From NCBI GenBank assembly GCA_028713595.1, contig JAQTNZ010000060.1:1-9447 (forward strand): 9,447 nt of DNA, given 5' to 3'. Shown here one piece after another: positions 7,046 to 9,447 of this stretch (positions within the stretch are counted from its first letter, which is position 1; every line of letters begins with the position of its first letter). The notes under the pieces are model-generated. The model was not told the origin of the DNA and ran no database searches. It saw nothing but the letters and a program-made list of their open reading frames with translations. A program made the position numbers and the translations under genes. Origin of the DNA: Methylovulum sp. GTDB lineage: Bacteria; Pseudomonadota; Gammaproteobacteria; Methylococcales; Methylomonadaceae.

Positions 7046-8833
7046 TTAAGTGTGCTGTTCGGACATTTTGGCGATAAACTCATCAACAAAAACGTGCATA
7101 TCGGCAGAAATGGACTTGATACGGCCACCCAGATAGTTATAACCAAACAGACAAGGGATAGCCACCATCAGACCCGCCACTGTCGCGGTCAAAGCCGCCG
7201 CGATCCCAGGTGCGATGGAATTGACGTTAACCTCGCCACTGACGGCAATTGCCGCAAACGTAATCATAACCCCGACCACCGTACCCAACAGCCCCAAGAA
7301 GGGGCCACCACTGATGGCGATGGTCAACAACACCATTTGGGCGTTGAGCTTTTGCAATTCCCTCACCAGCACCGCATCCATTGAAGCCTTGACGGCGTTC
7401 ATGGCTTGTGCGCTTAAGACAATGTCAGTACCTTTGTTTTTGTTGAGACGGCGGTTCATTTCCTCGACACCGACATGGTAAATGCGGTAGATGGAGGAGC
7501 CGGTAAACGCGCCGTGGCTCGCCGTTAATGACAACAACAGCGGGGACTCTTCAAAATCCGCGTCATTTTCATCGTCTTCACGGTTTAAGGTGCTCAGGTC
7601 TTTGACACTTAACGAGCCAAACGCCTCTTCAAATTTCTTGTTTTCGCTGGCGGTGCGGCTAAGCACAATGGCCTTGGAGATCATGACTATCCAGCTGATG
7701 ACAAACATCACCGCCAAAATGCCGATAATCACCCAGCCGTCTATGGTCACGCTGTTCAGCGTACCCATAATGTAAGACTCGCCTTCTTCACTGTCGGGCG
7801 TGGCATCTTCGCCGTAGGTCAAGACCGCAGAATTTGCCCCTTGCATTTGACTGTCAAACTTGATGGCATTGGCATCGCGGGCAACCTTATAGACTACGAA
7901 TTGGTCCAGTAAACCGGAAAAACCTTTTGCCCCGCTGGTGTCGGCACCGATGGTCAAATCACCGGTCAGCTCCGCCAAAACCACCGGAAACGTGCCGGCG
8001 GCCACGCCATTGACATATAGGCTAATATCGCTTGCGGTCGCAACCACGGCCAGATGCTGCCAGGCAGTGGCGGTTAAAGAGGCGTTTGCGGGGAATTCTT
8101 TTTTGGCACCAGTAGCGTCGGTAATTTGCAACACAGGGGCTAACTCCTTTACCGCCAAAGTAACGCCATAGCGTTGAAATATAACGGAATTTTGTGCTTG
8201 CTCAACCTTCACCCATGTTTCCGCCGTCCAGCCAGTGGCGGGTGCCATTGCCAATGAAGGCGCGGAAGCCACGCGGATAATTTGGCCGCCTTGGAAGGCG
8301 GCGGCGGCGCCTATCAGGCCACCCTCGCTAGTCGTGGCGGTGGCCTCGGAGGCGACATGAGCGTAAGCGGTCAAATCCTTAATGCCCGCTGGGTCAAATT
8401 CATAAACCAACACTTCGCTAGGTTCAAAAGCACCTGGGGCATCCTGACCGTCAACGGCTTCGGCATTGCCATAATACAGCCAGAAACTAGGCTCCGGGTT
8501 AGTGGCAATATCCTTAGGCAATTTCACCCAGATAAAAGCCATTTCGTTAACAGGGTCCAGTTTTTCGATATAAAACTTTAACGGTGTCGCCTCATCGCCA
8601 GCCAATACCCTGATGTCCTTGCCTTTTTCGGCCAAGTCCAAAAAATAAGTGAAGTTGCCGGTGTGCAAACGCACCAATGCAAAGCCATCGGCGGGTATAG
8701 TGACACCCTCCTGCTGCATTTTTTTGACATCAAGGCTTATTTTTTTCTTATAGCCCCATTCATCGTTCCACCATGCGGATGCGAATGACGGAAAGAGTGT
8801 TAAAAGAATCAGTAAAAGACCAAACCGTTTCAT
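7046..8833 (-). CDS. ExbB/MotA/TolQ-family proton channel fused to secreted DUF2341 and LamG-like domains, 595 aa
   Basis: This is the first gene of the operon, about two and a half times the length of ordinary ExbB. Residues 1-20 are a signal peptide ending FASA. WWNDEWGYKKKI at 21-32 is the typical start of a DUF2341 domain, reaching to about 135. Residues about 165-330 look like a concanavalin A/LamG fold (FQGGQIIRV, GWTAETWVKV, AWQHLAVV, SLYVNGVAAG, FSGLLDQFVVYKVARD), often glycan-binding. A linker rich in Glu and Asp leads to TM1 at about 367-387. After a cytoplasmic loop come TM2 (500-530, with GPFLGLLGTVVGVM) and TM3 (540-568, APGIAAALTATVAGL), the ExbB core. Thr518 and Thr551 match Thr148 and Thr181 of E. 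coli ExbB, but the conserved Glu176 is replaced by Ala546. Topology puts the lectin-like part in the periplasm. The start is set by the signal peptide; a weak GAGA lies upstream. Confidence 0.92.
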   Translation of the reverse strand: MKRFGLLLILLTLFPSFASAWWNDEWGYKKKISLDVKKMQQEGVTIPADGFALVRLHTGNFTYFLDLAEKGKDIRVLAGDEATPLKFYIEKLDPVNEMAFIWVKLPKDIATNPEPSFWLYYGNAEAVDGQDAPGAFEPSEVLVYEFDPAGIKDLTAYAHVASEATATTSEGGLIGAAAAFQGGQIIRVASAPSLAMAPATGWTAETWVKVEQAQNSVIFQRYGVTLAVKELAPVLQITDATGAKKEFPANASLTATAWQHLAVVATASDISLYVNGVAAGTFPVVLAELTGDLTIGADTSGAKGFSGLLDQFVVYKVARDANAIKFDSQMQGANSAVLTYGEDATPDSEEGESYIMGTLNSVTIDGWVIIGILAVMFVISWIVMISKAIVLSRTASENKKFEEAFGSLSVKDLSTLNREDDENDADFEESPLLLSLTASHGAFTGSSIYRIYHVGVEEMNRRLNKNKGTDIVLSAQAMNAVKASMDAVLVRELQKLNAQMVLLTIAISGGPFLGLLGTVVGVMITFAAIAVSGEVNVNSIAPGIAAALTATVAGLMVAIPCLFGYNYLGGRIKSISADMHVFVDEFIAKMSEQHT

Positions 8834-8986
8834 TGCTTATTCTCAAATTCATAATTAATGGGTTGATTATCACAAATTTTCGTTACAGTATTATGACTAA
8901 ACGGCCAATTAGCCCGTTAGGCGAAAAAACCGCCCACTGCCCTGACAAAATTAGCTTTCAAACTGAGCCGCCCAGTGCCAAGAGAG

Positions 8987-9059
8987 GATATTTTACATGG
9001 CAAATATCTTAATTTGCCATATCAAAATAAAATAGGGTACATTTTTTGCTTAAAATATC
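8987..9059 (-). promoter_or_regulatory. Candidate operator region with nested inverted repeats
   Basis: A perfect 9-bp inverted repeat, ATGGCAAAT (8997-9005) and ATTTGCCAT (9012-9020) with a 6-nt spacer, lies about 165 bp upstream of the exbB start. A second dyad, GATATTT (8987-8993) and AAATATC (9002-9008), overlaps it, and TAAAATATC at 9051-9059 is the inverse of GATATTTTA at 8987-8995. On the minus strand a -10-like TAAAAT (8990-8995) follows the main dyad, but no good -35 hexamer is at the right distance. The arrangement suggests binding by a dimeric regulator; which one is unknown. Confidence 0.45.
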
Positions 9060-9220
9060 TGACACCAGAAAAGATCGGGCTGTTTTTATCCACCTAACAG
9101 GGCTGAACTGACATTACTGGCGAAAAATGGCTAATTTCAAGATACTTAGGGCTTACCCTCACCTACGCCGTATTTTATCCATACAACATATTGATTATTA
9201 AGGTAAATATCTAAATTTAA

Positions 9221-9305
9221 TAGCAGTGGCGCTCCGGCGTACCCACAGGGCAGTGTGGGAATGCCTGTCGCAACGCTCCAGCGTTGCGGCAAGCCCGATG
9301 CTTGC
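9221..9305. repeat. REP-like cluster of GC-rich palindromes
   Basis: Three hairpins follow one another: CCCACA/TGTGGG (9242-9259, 6-bp stem); GTCGCAACGCT/AGCGTTGCGGC (9267-9290, 11 bp including one G-T pair); and GCAAGC/GCTTGC (9289-9305, 6 bp with a 5-nt loop). The motif CGCTCCRGCGT occurs twice, at 9230-9240 and 9274-9284. The GC content is clearly higher than in the AT-rich DNA to the left. This is the form of an extragenic palindromic repeat or a small non-autonomous element; only a genome-wide search can show that it is repetitive. Confidence 0.55.
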
Positions 9306-9344
9306 TTTTGCGCCAAGTTAGTGCGGATAGTAGCTTGTCTGCAC

Positions 9345-9371
9345 CATCTCACTCTGATTTAGGATGAGATG
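9345..9371. repeat. Imperfect hairpin CATCTCA/TGAGATG
   Basis: A 7-bp inverted repeat (9345-9351 and 9365-9371) has a 13-nt loop, and CTG/CAG could extend it past a small bulge. It lies about 40 bp to the right of the REP-like cluster and may be part of the same element. No T run follows, so a terminator is not favoured. Confidence 0.35.
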
Positions 9372-9447
9372 CAGCTTAATAACGGCATAAGATAGCTGTT
9401 AGATCCTTAAGCCACCTCCCCTAGCGGCATGTTGCACATAACAAAAG

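Larger units (their letters stand above)
8834..9447. other. 614-bp region without a convincing gene, upstream of the exbB operon
   Basis: Neither strand shows a credible gene here; the longest frame (about 68 codons, minus strand, 9146-9352) runs through palindromic repeats and has no protein character. Bases 8834-9220 are AT-rich and hold the dyads and AAATATC motifs listed separately, as expected for a control region. Bases 9221-9375 are GC-richer and hold a hairpin cluster. An imperfect dyad, CTAAACGG...CCCGTTAG, lies at 8897-8920. In 9376-9447 I see nothing recognisable. Any gene to the right lies outside the window. Confidence 0.7.

Noticed and set aside
6622..8833. Zorya-type defence pair (ZorA/ZorB are MotA/ExbB- and ExbD-like)
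   Set aside because: The ExbB homologue lacks the long cytoplasmic tail of ZorA, there are no ZorC, ZorD or ZorE genes, and a tonB-like gene and porin follow directly.
5945..8833. Tol-Pal system (TolQ, TolR, TolA)
   Set aside because: No tolB, pal or ybgC is present; the third gene has a TonB-type C-terminal domain and no long TolA helical region.
8773..9012. A 79-codon plus-strand open frame across the exbB start and its upstream region
   Set aside because: It overlaps the signal-peptide coding end of exbB and the operator-like dyads, and looks random.
9146..9352. A 68-codon minus-strand open frame in the upstream region
   Set aside because: It runs through the palindromic repeat cluster, has no clear ribosome binding site and shows no protein-like composition.
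8834..9447. CRISPR array, tRNA or attachment site in the intergenic region
   Set aside because: The repeats are palindromic and irregularly spaced, no cloverleaf can be drawn, and no integrase or tRNA end is present.

Overview
The window looks like a chromosomal segment of a gammaproteobacterium. The aspartokinase is close to the Pseudomonas type in its ACT domains, and the other genes encode an inner-membrane motor, an outer-membrane porin and a lipoprotein, so the cell has a diderm envelope. The GC-rich palindromic repeat cluster near the right end reminds me of repeats in methanotrophic Methylococcales, but that placement is an impression, not a search result.

Layout: (1) 1-792, plus strand, the 3' two-thirds of lysC (aspartokinase), with a strong internal translation start that could make a separate beta subunit. 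(2) 809-835, a perfect 11-bp hairpin between convergent genes. (3) 871-8833, six minus-strand genes. In transcription order, from the right, they are: an ExbB-type proton channel fused to a secreted DUF2341 plus LamG-like region; ExbD; a TonB-like protein; a large outer-membrane porin with an N-terminal helical extension; a periplasmic coiled-coil protein; and, after a 138-bp gap holding a 16-bp hairpin, a 795-residue TPR lipoprotein. The first five genes are spaced by 19, 11 and 20 bp and one 1-nt overlap, so they form a tight operon. (4) 8834-9447, 614 bp without a convincing gene. It has an AT-rich half with nested dyads and a repeated AAATATC motif, probably the operon's control region, and a GC-rich half with a REP-like hairpin cluster.

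How the genes may work together: ExbB and ExbD form a proton-motive-force motor, TonB carries force across the periplasm, and the partner encoded next to it is a porin-like barrel instead of a plugged TonB-dependent receptor. A coiled-coil protein and a TPR lipoprotein, probably kept at the inner membrane, may be scaffolds. The lectin-like domain on the motor could sense or bind a glycan. The parts are recognisable families, but the assembled machine and its substrate are unknown to me. The ExbB also lacks the transmembrane glutamate that is conserved in classical ExbB and TolQ.
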